DNA of 64,000 bases from Cupriavidus pauculus (GTDB lineage: Bacteria; Pseudomonadota; Gammaproteobacteria; Burkholderiales; Burkholderiaceae), in the NCBI RefSeq assembly GCF_008693385.1, contig NZ_CP044067.1:1428501-1492500 (forward strand). Direction: 5' to 3'. A program made the translations under genes and the position numbers. Below, piece by piece: positions 39,867 to 47,815 of this stretch. How positions within the stretch are numbered: the stretch's first letter is position 1; each line of letters opens with the position of its first letter. The notes under the pieces are model-generated. The model did not search any database. It had not been told where the DNA came from and saw only the letters and a program-made list of their open reading frames with translations.

Positions 39867-39930
39867 GGGGCACGCCGGCAACGGCGGTGCTTGACAGCCT
39901 GACGGGTTGATAGGCATAGTAGCCCGCGAC

Positions 39931-40172
39931 ATCGGGAGAGTCCGCGCCCCCACGCAGCAGCGAGGGCGCGGCGCCGAAGGAGCAACCGCCCCGGAATCTC
40001 TCAGGTACCACGGACCGGTGTCACCATTGCACTCTGAAGAACCACGGCGCGTACGTCCGCCGGCGGTACCGAAGGAGCAAGCGATGCGCCCCGCCCCGCC
40101 CTGCCCTGTTGGGCGGCCGTTGGGAGGCGGCGCATCCGCGAATCTCTCAGGTCAAGGACAGAGGGGGCGTCC
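39931..40172 (+). promoter_or_regulatory. Tandem glycine riboswitch
   Basis: Two gcvT-type aptamers are recognisable. The first has CGGGAGAG near 39933, CCGAAGGAGCAA at 39974 and ATCTCTCAGGTACC at 39996. The second has CCGAAGGAGCAA at 40069 and ATCTCTCAGGTCAAGGACAGAG at 40142, with closing stem CTCTG (40032-40036) and CAGAG (40159-40163). A 66-base expression platform with a GTCCG/CGGAC stem leads to the dadA-like start at 40230. Tandem aptamers bind glycine cooperatively and usually switch on glycine degradation or export. Confidence 0.92.
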
Positions 40173-40229
40173 GCATTGCGCAATCCTGCGCACGGACTGC
40201 CATTTCCCTGACGTCCGGAAGACCTTTCC

Positions 40230-41477
40230 ATGAAAACCATCGCAGTGATTGGCGGCGGCATTACCGGCGCCACAACCGCTTACGCCCTCGCCCGGCGCGG
40301 CCTCTCCGTCACGATGTTCGAACGTCACCGCTATGCGGCGATGGAGACATCGTTCGCCAACGGCGGGCAGCTATCGGCGTCCAACGCGGAAACCTGGACG
40401 CACTGGTCCACGCTGTTCAAGGGCCTCAAATGGATGCTGCGCAACGACGCGCCGCTGCTCGTGAATCCGCGCCCGTCGTGGCACAAGCTGAGCTGGTTTG
40501 CCGAGTTCATCGCATCGATGCCCCGCTACCGCGCGAACACCGTGGAGACGGCCCGGCTGGCCATCGCCGCGCGCGCCCATCTGTTTGCGTGGGCAGAAGC
40601 CGAAAACATCGACTTCGACCTGAAGCGCCGCGGCATCCTGCATATTTACCGCAACAAGGCTGGCTTCGACCATGCGGGACGCGTGTCGGCGACGCTGGCG
40701 GAGGGCGGGCTCGAGCGCCGCGCCGTGACGCCCGAGGAAATGCGCGCGATCGAGCCGACGCTGGCCGGCACGTATTACGGCGGCTATTACACAGAAAGCG
40801 ATTCCACTGGCGATATCCACAAGTTCACGACGGGGATTGCCGCCGCGGCGGCGCGGCATGGCGTGACCACGCTCTATGACCAGCAGGTAACGGCGGTGAA
40901 CACCGATGGGACATCGGCCCGCGTCACGTCCGTGTGCGACGGTCTGCCCGCCACGCGCGAGTTCGACGCGGTGGTGGTCTGCGCGGGCGTGGCCAGCCGC
41001 GACTTTGCGCGCCAGCTCGGCGATCGCGTGAACATCTATCCGGTGAAGGGGTATTCCATCACGGTCAATCTCAACGATGCCGCGAGCCAGTCCGCTGCGC
41101 CGACCGTCAGCCTGCTCGACGACGAGACCAAGCTCGTGACCAGCCGGCTGGGCACCGACCGGTTTCGCGTGGCGGGCACGGCCGAATTCAACGGCATCAA
41201 CCGCGATATCCGCGCGGATCGCATCCGTCCGCTCGTCGATTGGGTCCATCAGTGCTTCCCCGGCGTGAGCACGCGCAGCGTGGTGCCGTGGGCCGGACTG
41301 CGGCCGATGATGCCGGACATGATGCCGCGTGTGGGACGCGGGCGCGCCGCGAACGTGTTCTACAACACCGGCCACGGGCATCTGGGCTGGACGCTGTCCG
41401 CGGCGACCGCCGACATGATCGGCGACGTGGTGGCCGGCGTCGCGGCGGGCACGGCGGTGCGGCTGGCCGTGGCGTAG
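40230..41477 (+). CDS. DadA-like FAD amino-acid dehydrogenase, glycine-riboswitch controlled
   Basis: The 415-residue flavoprotein starts with the FAD-binding V-I-G-G-G-I-T-G-A-T-T (residues 5-15) and shows E-T-S-F-A-N-G-G-Q-L-S near residue 40, a DadA motif, and the C-terminal G-H-G-H-L-G-W-T. D-amino-acid dehydrogenase (quinone-linked) is the nearest family. GGAAGA lies 7 bases before the ATG. Under glycine control, a glycine-oxidising role is plausible. It is immediately downstream of the riboswitch. Confidence 0.9.
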   Translation: MKTIAVIGGGITGATTAYALARRGLSVTMFERHRYAAMETSFANGGQLSASNAETWTHWSTLFKGLKWMLRNDAPLLVNPRPSWHKLSWFAEFIASMPRYRANTVETARLAIAARAHLFAWAEAENIDFDLKRRGILHIYRNKAGFDHAGRVSATLAEGGLERRAVTPEEMRAIEPTLAGTYYGGYYTESDSTGDIHKFTTGIAAAAARHGVTTLYDQQVTAVNTDGTSARVTSVCDGLPATREFDAVVVCAGVASRDFARQLGDRVNIYPVKGYSITVNLNDAASQSAAPTVSLLDDETKLVTSRLGTDRFRVAGTAEFNGINRDIRADRIRPLVDWVHQCFPGVSTRSVVPWAGLRPMMPDMMPRVGRGRAANVFYNTGHGHLGWTLSAATADMIGDVVAGVAAGTAVRLAVA

Positions 41478-41481
41478 GTGG

Positions 41482-41547
41482 TTGACAGGGGTCCGGGATC
41501 GTCCTATCGTGCGATTGTCCTAGTTCAAACATTGTTTGAACTAGGAC
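41482..41547 (+). promoter_or_regulatory. Promoter with overlapping 31-bp palindromic operator
   Basis: TTGACA (41482-41487), 17 bases, TATCGT (41505-41510) forms a good sigma-70 promoter. Starting at the expected transcription start is a perfect palindrome: arms of 14 bases at 41517-41530 (GTCCTAGTTCAAAC) and 41534-41547, with an ATT centre. A repressor bound there would block the promoter. It precedes the PfpI-like gene at 41577. Confidence 0.7.
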
Positions 41548-41576
41548 GTTACCGATTTCTGCTTACAGGAGGCACC

Positions 41577-42311
41577 ATGACCCCAATTCCCACCGACATT
41601 CCCCTGAAGATCGGCGGCCTCATCTTCCCGAAGATGGACCAGTGCGACTTTACCGGCCCGTTCGAGGCGCTCGCGCGCGTGCCCAGCTCGACCTTCTTCA
41701 CCATCTGGAAGGACAAGCAACCCGTGCGCGATATGGCCGGCATGCAGCTGGTGGCCGACACGACCTTCGACGAGGCCCCGCAGCTGGACGTGCTGCTCGT
41801 GCCCGGCGGCCATGGCCAGGAAGCGCTGATGGCCGACGAGGCGGTGATCGGCTTTATCCGCCGCCAGGCCGCCGGCGCGCGCTATGTGTACTCCGTCTGC
41901 ACCGGCGCGCTGCTTTGCGGCGCGGCGGGCCTGCTGCAAGGCAAGCGCGCGACCACGCACTGGACCGCGATGGCAACGCTGCCGTTCTTTGGCGCGATTC
42001 CCAGCGACGACCGCGTCGTCATCGACGGCAAGTATGTGAGCGCGGGCGGCGTGACATCCGGCATCGACGGGTCGCTGATCATGGTGTCGCTGCTGCGCGG
42101 CGAGACCGTGGCGCAGGAGCTGCAGCTGTACATGAACTACGACCCGAAGCCGCCGTTCAATGCCGGTTCGCCGAAGACGGCGCCGGCACCCATCCTGGAA
42201 ACGGTCACGCAACGCGCGGCACCGATCACGGCGCAGCGGCTCGCCACCGCGAAGGCCTATCAGGACAAGGTCGCCAGCGACGCGAGCAAGGACGCATCGG
42301 CAACGGCCTGA
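41577..42311 (+). CDS. DJ-1/PfpI protein, isonitrile-hydratase-like
   Basis: The 244-residue protein has the D-F-T-G-P-F-E-A-L segment and the nucleophile elbow S-V-C-T-G-A-L-L-C-G-A-A-G-L-L-Q-G (Cys108), then T-T-H-W and a G-G-V-T-S-G-I-D motif. These match isonitrile hydratase (InhA), which converts isonitriles to N-formamides, and close ThiJ/PfpI homologues. CAGGAGG is 5 bases upstream. Promoter and operator are described separately, and a terminator follows. Confidence 0.82.
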   Translation: MTPIPTDIPLKIGGLIFPKMDQCDFTGPFEALARVPSSTFFTIWKDKQPVRDMAGMQLVADTTFDEAPQLDVLLVPGGHGQEALMADEAVIGFIRRQAAGARYVYSVCTGALLCGAAGLLQGKRATTHWTAMATLPFFGAIPSDDRVVIDGKYVSAGGVTSGIDGSLIMVSLLRGETVAQELQLYMNYDPKPPFNAGSPKTAPAPILETVTQRAAPITAQRLATAKAYQDKVASDASKDASATA

Positions 42312-42332
42312 TTATTGCCCGGCGCAAACAAG

Positions 42333-42361
42333 AAGGGCCGCTCGCAAGGCGGCCCTTTTTT
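42333..42361 (+). terminator. Rho-independent terminator after the PfpI-like gene
   Basis: AAGGGCCGC (42333-42341) and GCGGCCCTT (42349-42357) form a stem with a 7-base loop, followed by a T run to 42361. Confidence 0.88.
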
Positions 42362-42374
42362 CAGTTCGGGTACA

Positions 42375-44096
42375 TCAATGCGACGTCGCCTCCGCACGCC
42401 CGCGCCCGGTATAGCGCCGCAGACGCAACTGCTGCCACAACTGCGCATCGGTGCGTTTGGCGCTGACGAGGCTGCCGACGATCACGAGCAGGAAGCCGAC
42501 CGGAATCGAGACGAGGCCAGGATTGCGGAAGCCGAACAACGGCTCCGACAGGCCAAGGAAACTCGGGTACTGCATGATCGGCGAAACGAGCACGAGCCCG
42601 ATCGCGCAGACCGTGCCGCCCAGCACGCCGCAGACGACGCCCGTGGTGTTGCAGCGTTTCCAGTACAACGTCAGGAGCAGTGCCGGCAGGTTGGCCGAAG
42701 CGGCCACGGCCAGTGCGAGGCCGACGAGCTGCGCGACGTTCTGGCCCTTGGCCAGCAGCCCGATGCAGATGCTGAGCACGCCCACGCCGACCGCGGCGGA
42801 CTTGGCCGCGATCAGTTGCTCGCGCGGCGTGGCGGTGCCGCCCTTGATGGCGCCGACATACACGTCGTGCGCCAGCGCGGACGATGCCGCGAGCGTCAGA
42901 CCGGCCACCACCGCGACGATCGTCGCGAACGCCACCGCCGCCACGACGGCCATGGCCAGACTGCCGATGGCCGTATTGGCGCCGCCCGCGATCATCTGCG
43001 CGAGCAGCGGCGCGGCGAGGTTGCCCCCCTTGTCGAGCGCGGTGATCTGCTCGGCGCCGACGTGAAAGGCCGCGGCAAAGCCGATGGCGATGATCAGCAG
43101 ATGGCATCCGCCGATCAGCAGCATGCCCCAGAGCACGGACGAACGCGCCGCGCGGGCATCCGGCACCGTGAAGAAACGCATCAGGATATGGGGCATGCCG
43201 GCCGTGCCGAGAATCAGCGCGAGGCCGAGCGAGATCTGCTCGACGGGGTTCTTGAGGAAGAGGCCAGGTTCGAAGAAGCGCTGCACGTCCATGCCCGCAC
43301 CGGCGAGCCTCGCGACGTGCGCCTGCATGTCGGGGCTGTGCGCGAGGCCATCGAACAATGCATTCACCGAAAAGCCGAACGGCGACCACGACAGCACCAC
43401 GAGCACGAAGCATGTCGTGATCAGCAGCACGGCCTTGATGATCTGCACCCATGTGGTGGCCCGCATGCCGCCGAACACCACGTAGACCATCATCAGCGAA
43501 CCGGTGGCAATGACGGAGACCTCGTAGTCGATGCCGATGAGCGCGCGCACAAGCACCGCGCCGCCGACGATCTGCGGAATCAGGTAGAAGATGGACACGA
43601 TCACGCTGGACAGCGCGGCCACCAGCTTCGAGGCGCGAAAGCCGTTGCGGGAGGCCAGCACGTCGCCGAAGGTGTAGCGGCCGAGGTTTCGGCACGGCTC
43701 CGCGACGAGCAGCAGGATCGGTATGAACGCGATAAAGAAGCCGGTGAGGTAGAGAATGCCGTCGAACCCGTAGATGGCGATCAGGCCGGACACGCCGAGG
43801 AATGCGGCCGCGGACAGATAGTCGCCGGCGATCGCGAATCCGTTCTTCATTCCGCTGATGCCGCCGCCGGCCGTGTAGAACTCCGCCGCGGACTGGCCGC
43901 GCCGCGCGGAAATGTAGGTGACCAGCAATGTCAGAGAGATCATCGCCGCGAAGACGGCAAAGGCGAGCCAGCGATACTGCGGGGCGACCACGCCCGCGCC
44001 CGCGGCTTGGGCGGCGGGCGCGAAAATGGCCAGTGCGGCGGCGCACAGCGCCAGCGGACGCGACATCGCGCGTGGATGTTTCAGGGGGGATTTCAC
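42375..44096 (-). CDS. Sodium:solute symporter, ActP-like
   Basis: From GTG 44096 (CTGAGG 8 bases upstream) the protein is 573 residues with a leader and about 13 membrane helices. The early segment G-Q-S-A-A-E-F-Y-T-A-G-G-G-I-S-G, then G-M-K-N-G-F-A-I-A-G-D-Y-L-S-A-A-A-F, is the SSSF acetate-permease signature. It follows a DUF485 gene by 10 bases, the YjcH-ActP arrangement. Acetate or another monocarboxylate is likely; regulation by a MocR protein may suggest a different acid. Confidence 0.9.
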   Translation of the reverse strand: MKSPLKHPRAMSRPLALCAAALAIFAPAAQAAGAGVVAPQYRWLAFAVFAAMISLTLLVTYISARRGQSAAEFYTAGGGISGMKNGFAIAGDYLSAAAFLGVSGLIAIYGFDGILYLTGFFIAFIPILLLVAEPCRNLGRYTFGDVLASRNGFRASKLVAALSSVIVSIFYLIPQIVGGAVLVRALIGIDYEVSVIATGSLMMVYVVFGGMRATTWVQIIKAVLLITTCFVLVVLSWSPFGFSVNALFDGLAHSPDMQAHVARLAGAGMDVQRFFEPGLFLKNPVEQISLGLALILGTAGMPHILMRFFTVPDARAARSSVLWGMLLIGGCHLLIIAIGFAAAFHVGAEQITALDKGGNLAAPLLAQMIAGGANTAIGSLAMAVVAAVAFATIVAVVAGLTLAASSALAHDVYVGAIKGGTATPREQLIAAKSAAVGVGVLSICIGLLAKGQNVAQLVGLALAVAASANLPALLLTLYWKRCNTTGVVCGVLGGTVCAIGLVLVSPIMQYPSFLGLSEPLFGFRNPGLVSIPVGFLLVIVGSLVSAKRTDAQLWQQLRLRRYTGRGRAEATSH

Positions 44097-44106
44097 GTTC
44101 GTCGCC

Positions 44107-44397
44107 TCAGAGGGGAAGGGAATGCATGACGTCGTCGGTGGCCCGCATGCGCACGACATAGATCCACGCGACGATGCCGCCGAACAGATACTGCGAGACC
44201 GCGAGCAGCATGCCCACGTTGACGCGGCCGATGACGCGGATGGCGCACAGCGGCTGGAAGTACGCGGCCATGATCAGGAGGCCGAAGTAGTAGAGCGCGA
44301 ACGCGCAGAACAGCGTGGTCAGCATGCGCCGGTGGCGCGCCGCCTCGGCTTCGAATGCGTATAACGCGGCGATACCGGTGTCGTCTGTGGGTTTCAA
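44107..44397 (-). CDS. DUF485 membrane protein, symporter partner
   Basis: The 96-residue protein, starting at TTG 44397 with AAGGGG upstream, has two predicted membrane helices (about residues 27-48 and 60-83), typical of DUF485/YjcH proteins that accompany ActP. An ATG at 44532 would read through the intergenic promoter and operator and is rejected. It heads the symporter operon. Confidence 0.85.
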   Translation of the reverse strand: MKPTDDTGIAALYAFEAEAARHRRMLTTLFCAFALYYFGLLIMAAYFQPLCAIRVIGRVNVGMLLAVSQYLFGGIVAWIYVVRMRATDDVMHSLPL

Positions 44398-44448
44398 GGT
44401 GTTCCCCTTGCAGTGGAAAAGATGGCTCGACGGTTTGTACACGTTATT

Positions 44449-44462
44449 TTGTCCTAGTACAA
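44449..44462. promoter_or_regulatory. Operator motif TTGTCCTAGTACAA, matching the 41515 site
   Basis: This 14-base near-palindrome lies between the divergent symporter operon and the MocR gene. It differs at one base from TTGTCCTAGTTCAA at 41515-41528 within the palindrome ahead of the PfpI-like gene. On the minus strand TTGTAC here could be the -35 of the symporter operon (TACAAA 17 bases on), so binding would block it. Confidence 0.6.
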
Positions 44463-44503
44463 TAAACCGGTATGGAGGAAACGCAAGCCTAGGGATTTCC
44501 CTA

Positions 44504-44603
44504 TGTCCCGTCCTGGCGCGGCGAAAGTGCACAACGACAGTGCAGTTTTGTCCCAGACGCTATAATTTTTCGTATGATTTTTTTGGATGTCCCTGACGGG
44601 ACA
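44504..44603 (+). promoter_or_regulatory. mocR promoter with TGTCCC repeats
   Basis: A perfect TATAAT (44561-44566) lies 48 bases before the ATG at 44615, with only a weak -35. TGTCCC occurs at 44504, 44549 and 44588, the last paired with GGGACA at 44598-44603 (4-base spacer). Direct repeats with one inverted copy are a common binding pattern for MocR regulators, suggesting autoregulation. Confidence 0.5.
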
Positions 44604-44614
44604 AACCACTCACG

Positions 44615-45919
44615 ATGAAAGCGGCAGAGATTTTCAGCAGCCTGGAAGACCGGATCGTTCGCGGCGAGCTGCGCGCGGGCGATGCCTTGCCGACCGTGCG
44701 CGAGGCTGCCGAGCTGTGGCAGGTCAACAAGAACACCGTGGCCGCGGCATACCGCATGCTCCAGAACGCGGGGCTGATCTTCAGTTCCGGGCGCAACGGC
44801 TCGGTGGTCGGCGGCCCGGTGGCGCCGCACGCGGCAACGGGGTGGACGCCGTCGTACGACGGGGTGATCGCGGCCAATGGCGGCAACCCGGATCGCACAT
44901 TGCTGCCCAGCGCGCTGATGGTGCGCGCGCAGTTGCAGAAGGTCTCGACCGATCCGCTGCTCTATGGCGAGGCGGACGAGGCGGTGCCGTTGATGGAATG
45001 GGCGCGCGAATCGTTCGGCGGCGATGGCGTGCCCGCGGACTCGCTGTTCGTCGGTAGCGGGACGATGGCCGTGCTGGACACGGTACTTCGGAACTGCCTG
45101 TCACCCGGCGATGCGGTGGCGCTCGAAGATCCCGCCTATGCCACGACCATCGGGCTGGTGCGGTCCATCGGCCTCAAGCCGGTGCCGATGGCCATGGATG
45201 CGCAGGGCGTGCGGCCCGAAGCGTTGCAGGCCGCGATCCAGGCCGGCTGCAAGGCCGTGGTCCTGAGCACGCGCGCGCAGAATCCGACCGGCATCTGTAC
45301 CTCCGCCGAGCGCGCGAAGCAATTGGCGCCCATCGTCGCGAAGGCCAGGCAGACCCTGTTCCTCGACGACGACCACTCGAGCCTGCTCGAACTCGCGCCC
45401 TACCGTAACTTCGTCTCGGCGAACGCCGAGCATTGGCTCGTGACGCGTTCGGTCTCCAAGTTTCTGGGGCCCGACATGCGTGTGGCCGTCGCGGCCGGCG
45501 ATGCGCTGACGGTCGCGCGCATCGCGCGCGCGCAGGCTTATGCGATGGGATGGGTCAGTTCGCTGCTGCAGCGGCTCGTGGGCGGCCTCCTGCAGCAACC
45601 GGCGGTGCTATCGCTCGTGCGCGAGGCGGGCCCCGTGTATCGCGAGCGGTATGCGTATATGCAGAAGGCGCTGCGCGGCATCGGCATCGAAACGGTCGGC
45701 ACCGCGGGCTTCAATATCTGGGTGCCTTGCGAGAACGAAGCGCTTGTCGCGCAAAGCCTCATCAGCAGCGGCTGGCGCATTCGCACCGGCGCCGACTTCA
45801 CGCTCGAGGCCGCGCCCGGCTTCCGCGTGACGACGGCCGCGCTGGACAAGGATGCCGCCGATGCATTCGTCGCGGCGCTCGCCCAGGCAATGACCGTGCG
45901 GCCGCCGCAACTGGCATGA
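44615..45919 (+). CDS. MocR-type GntR regulator with intact aminotransferase domain
   Basis: The 434-residue protein has a short winged helix (A-G-D-A-L-P-T-V-R-E-A-A-E-L-W-Q-V-N-K-N-T-V, residues about 22-43) and a fold-type-I aminotransferase domain with the PLP lysine Lys282 (S-V-S-K-F-L-G). T-R-A-Q-N-P-T-G is intact. It probably controls the divergent DUF485/symporter operon, and shared motifs extend this to the PfpI-like gene. It is convergent with the large operon ending at 45927. Confidence 0.9.
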   Translation: MKAAEIFSSLEDRIVRGELRAGDALPTVREAAELWQVNKNTVAAAYRMLQNAGLIFSSGRNGSVVGGPVAPHAATGWTPSYDGVIAANGGNPDRTLLPSALMVRAQLQKVSTDPLLYGEADEAVPLMEWARESFGGDGVPADSLFVGSGTMAVLDTVLRNCLSPGDAVALEDPAYATTIGLVRSIGLKPVPMAMDAQGVRPEALQAAIQAGCKAVVLSTRAQNPTGICTSAERAKQLAPIVAKARQTLFLDDDHSSLLELAPYRNFVSANAEHWLVTRSVSKFLGPDMRVAVAAGDALTVARIARAQAYAMGWVSSLLQRLVGGLLQQPAVLSLVREAGPVYRERYAYMQKALRGIGIETVGTAGFNIWVPCENEALVAQSLISSGWRIRTGADFTLEAAPGFRVTTAALDKDAADAFVAALAQAMTVRPPQLA

Positions 45920-45926
45920 CGACGTC

Positions 45927-47378
45927 TCAAAGGATCTCGTCGCGCAGGTAGTACCACCGGTACAGCATGGCCTGACCGAGCCGCCGGAATGGCGTGGCCC
46001 AGTGCAGGGGCAGCGGGGAATCGTAGATCGGCAGCGTGAACGCGCTGTCCGCGCGGCCGGCGATGCGGTCGGCCATACGGCGCCCCGCGTGGGCGGAAAA
46101 CGAGACACCGTTGCCGCCATAGCCCAACGCGTAGAACACCGATTGCGACGGATCCGGCTGCACGATGCGGGGCATCATGTCGTGGCTGACGTCCACCCAG
46201 CCCCACCACGAGTAGTCGATCTGGATGCCGCGCAGTGGCGGAAACTTGCGCGCGATGGCATCCACCAGCAGCTGGTAGTGCTTCTCCGCCGGCGCGTCGG
46301 CGCCGGTAATCGCGCTGCGGCTGCCGATCTGCAGGCGCCGGTCGGGCAGCAGGCGGTAGTAGAAGCGCAGCGTGCGCGTATCGGTGATGAAGGTCGTCGA
46401 CCGGAATCCCGTCGCTTCGATCTCGGCGTCGGTCAGCGGCCGCGTGACGATCGAGTTCGACAGCACCGGGAAGCAACGGCCGCGCAGCAGCGGCGTCAGG
46501 CCGGGCGCGGTGTAAGCACCGGTGGCGATCGCCACGGCGCGCGCGCGGACCGTGCCGCCTGGCGTGCGCAGATAGTGGCTGCCGTTGCGCGACTCCCAGC
46601 CGACGACCGGGCTCGCCGGATGCACGCGCGCACCGAGCGCGCGCGCCATCCGCAGATAGCCGTAGGCGAGCTTGAGCGGATGCACGCCGACGCCATCGGG
46701 TTCGAGCAGCGCGCCGCACGCATCGCGGTCGTCGCAGTAGCGCTCGCGCAGTTCCGCCTGCGACAGCATGCGCGTGTCGTACCCGAACACCTCGCGCATC
46801 ACGCGCCCCTCGTTCTCGAGGAAAGCCAGCTTCTTTGGACGATGCGCGGTATAGAGATGGCCGCCGTCCTGCGCGTCGCAATCGACCTGCGCGACGAGGC
46901 CGCGGAACGTCTCGAATCCGTTGCGGATCTCCGCATCGAGCCGCTTCGCGGTATCGATGCCCCAGCGCTGGATCCACTGCGAGCGATACAGCCGGCCGCT
47001 CGCGTTCTGTCCCTGCCCGCCATTGCGACTCGTACAGCCCCAGGCGGCCTGATTCGCCTCCAGCACGGTCGCCTTGATGCCGTGCTCGCGCGCGAGGAAC
47101 AGCGCCGTCGCCAGACCCGTGAAGCCCGAGCCGATGACGACCACGTCCGCATCGAAGTCGTGCGACACGGGACCGTCGTCGGGCGGGGCCTCGCCCGCCG
47201 AAGCGACCCAGTACGTGGGCGCGTACGCGCGATCCTGCCCCACGCCCGGCGACACGAGCGGGTCGTAGCGCGGATCGTACGGCTGGCTCGGCTTGCGCGC
47301 GGGAGCCGGTGTGCGGGGTGCCCCGCGGCCTGACTCGATATCGTCGAGCGTGTGCCCGTCAAGCTGGATGATCGTCAT
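45927..47378 (-). CDS. FAD-dependent amine oxidase-like (PuuB/DadA family)
   Basis: The 483-residue protein has the FAD motif V-V-V-I-G-S-G-F-T-G-L-A-T-A (residues about 79-92), E-A-N-Q-A-A-W-G-C-T-S-R-N-G-G-Q near 107 and a late G-Y-G-G-N-G-V. This is the gamma-glutamylputrescine oxidase/FAD glycine-oxidase type. An N-terminal extension of about 70 residues is Pro-rich. It is the last gene of a nine-gene operon, 15 bases after an NTF2-like gene, and probably oxidises an amine released by the amidohydrolase. Confidence 0.88.
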   Translation of the reverse strand: MTIIQLDGHTLDDIESGRGAPRTPAPARKPSQPYDPRYDPLVSPGVGQDRAYAPTYWVASAGEAPPDDGPVSHDFDADVVVIGSGFTGLATALFLAREHGIKATVLEANQAAWGCTSRNGGQGQNASGRLYRSQWIQRWGIDTAKRLDAEIRNGFETFRGLVAQVDCDAQDGGHLYTAHRPKKLAFLENEGRVMREVFGYDTRMLSQAELRERYCDDRDACGALLEPDGVGVHPLKLAYGYLRMARALGARVHPASPVVGWESRNGSHYLRTPGGTVRARAVAIATGAYTAPGLTPLLRGRCFPVLSNSIVTRPLTDAEIEATGFRSTTFITDTRTLRFYYRLLPDRRLQIGSRSAITGADAPAEKHYQLLVDAIARKFPPLRGIQIDYSWWGWVDVSHDMMPRIVQPDPSQSVFYALGYGGNGVSFSAHAGRRMADRIAGRADSAFTLPIYDSPLPLHWATPFRRLGQAMLYRWYYLRDEIL

Positions 47379-47393
47379 GGTGCGCTCCGGCGG

Positions 47394-47780
47394 TCAGGCG
47401 GCACGCAACGGGCGTTGCTTGCGATAGACGCACTTGACGTGGATCTTGCCGTCGCGGAACGTGAACATGTCCACGCCATCGGCTTCCAGGACACGCCCTT
47501 CGCGATCGGTACCGAAGAACGTCCACTCGGACACGCCGCGGTCGCCGGCCACGAGATGGCGGCCGTTGTTCCACTGCGCATCGGGAAAATTCAGCCATGC
47601 CGCGGCGAACGCCGCGCGCACGGCATCGTGGCCCACGTGGCGCGTGCCGAACGCTTCGTCGCCGGCAACGGTTTCGAAAACGCAGTCGTCGGTCATGAAC
47701 GTCATGAGCGCGTCGATATCGTGGCGGTTCCACGCATCGGAGAAGGCTTGCAGGACTTCGACAGTGACGGATTGGGACAT
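47394..47780 (-). CDS. NTF2-like/SnoaL-type protein
   Basis: The 128-residue cytoplasmic protein has the SnoaL pattern: F-S-D-A-W-N-R-H-D-I-D-A-L (residues 13-25), M-T-D-D-C-V-F-E and a late G-V-D-M-F-T-F-R-D-G-K-I. Such small folds act as isomerases, hydrolases or binding proteins. It lies 35 bases downstream of the CobW gene, in the operon; its role there is unknown. Confidence 0.82.
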   Translation of the reverse strand: MSQSVTVEVLQAFSDAWNRHDIDALMTFMTDDCVFETVAGDEAFGTRHVGHDAVRAAFAAAWLNFPDAQWNNGRHLVAGDRGVSEWTFFGTDREGRVLEADGVDMFTFRDGKIHVKCVYRKQRPLRAA

Positions 47781-47815
47781 GGTGCGGAATCAGTAAACTC
47801 GGTGGATGATGTTCG

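Noticed and set aside
38265..39953. 562-codon minus-strand frame opposite the molybdoenzyme gene
   Set aside because: Antisense shadow with Arg/His-rich composition; the plus-strand frame has all family motifs.
39907..40233. 108-codon open frame over the glycine riboswitch
   Set aside because: The sequence is a structured RNA with both conserved aptamer cores; the frame has no homology.
42315..44129. 604-codon plus-strand open frame opposite the symporter gene
   Set aside because: It is Arg/His/Asp-rich antisense sequence of a clear membrane protein gene in GC-rich DNA, with no ribosome site or domain.
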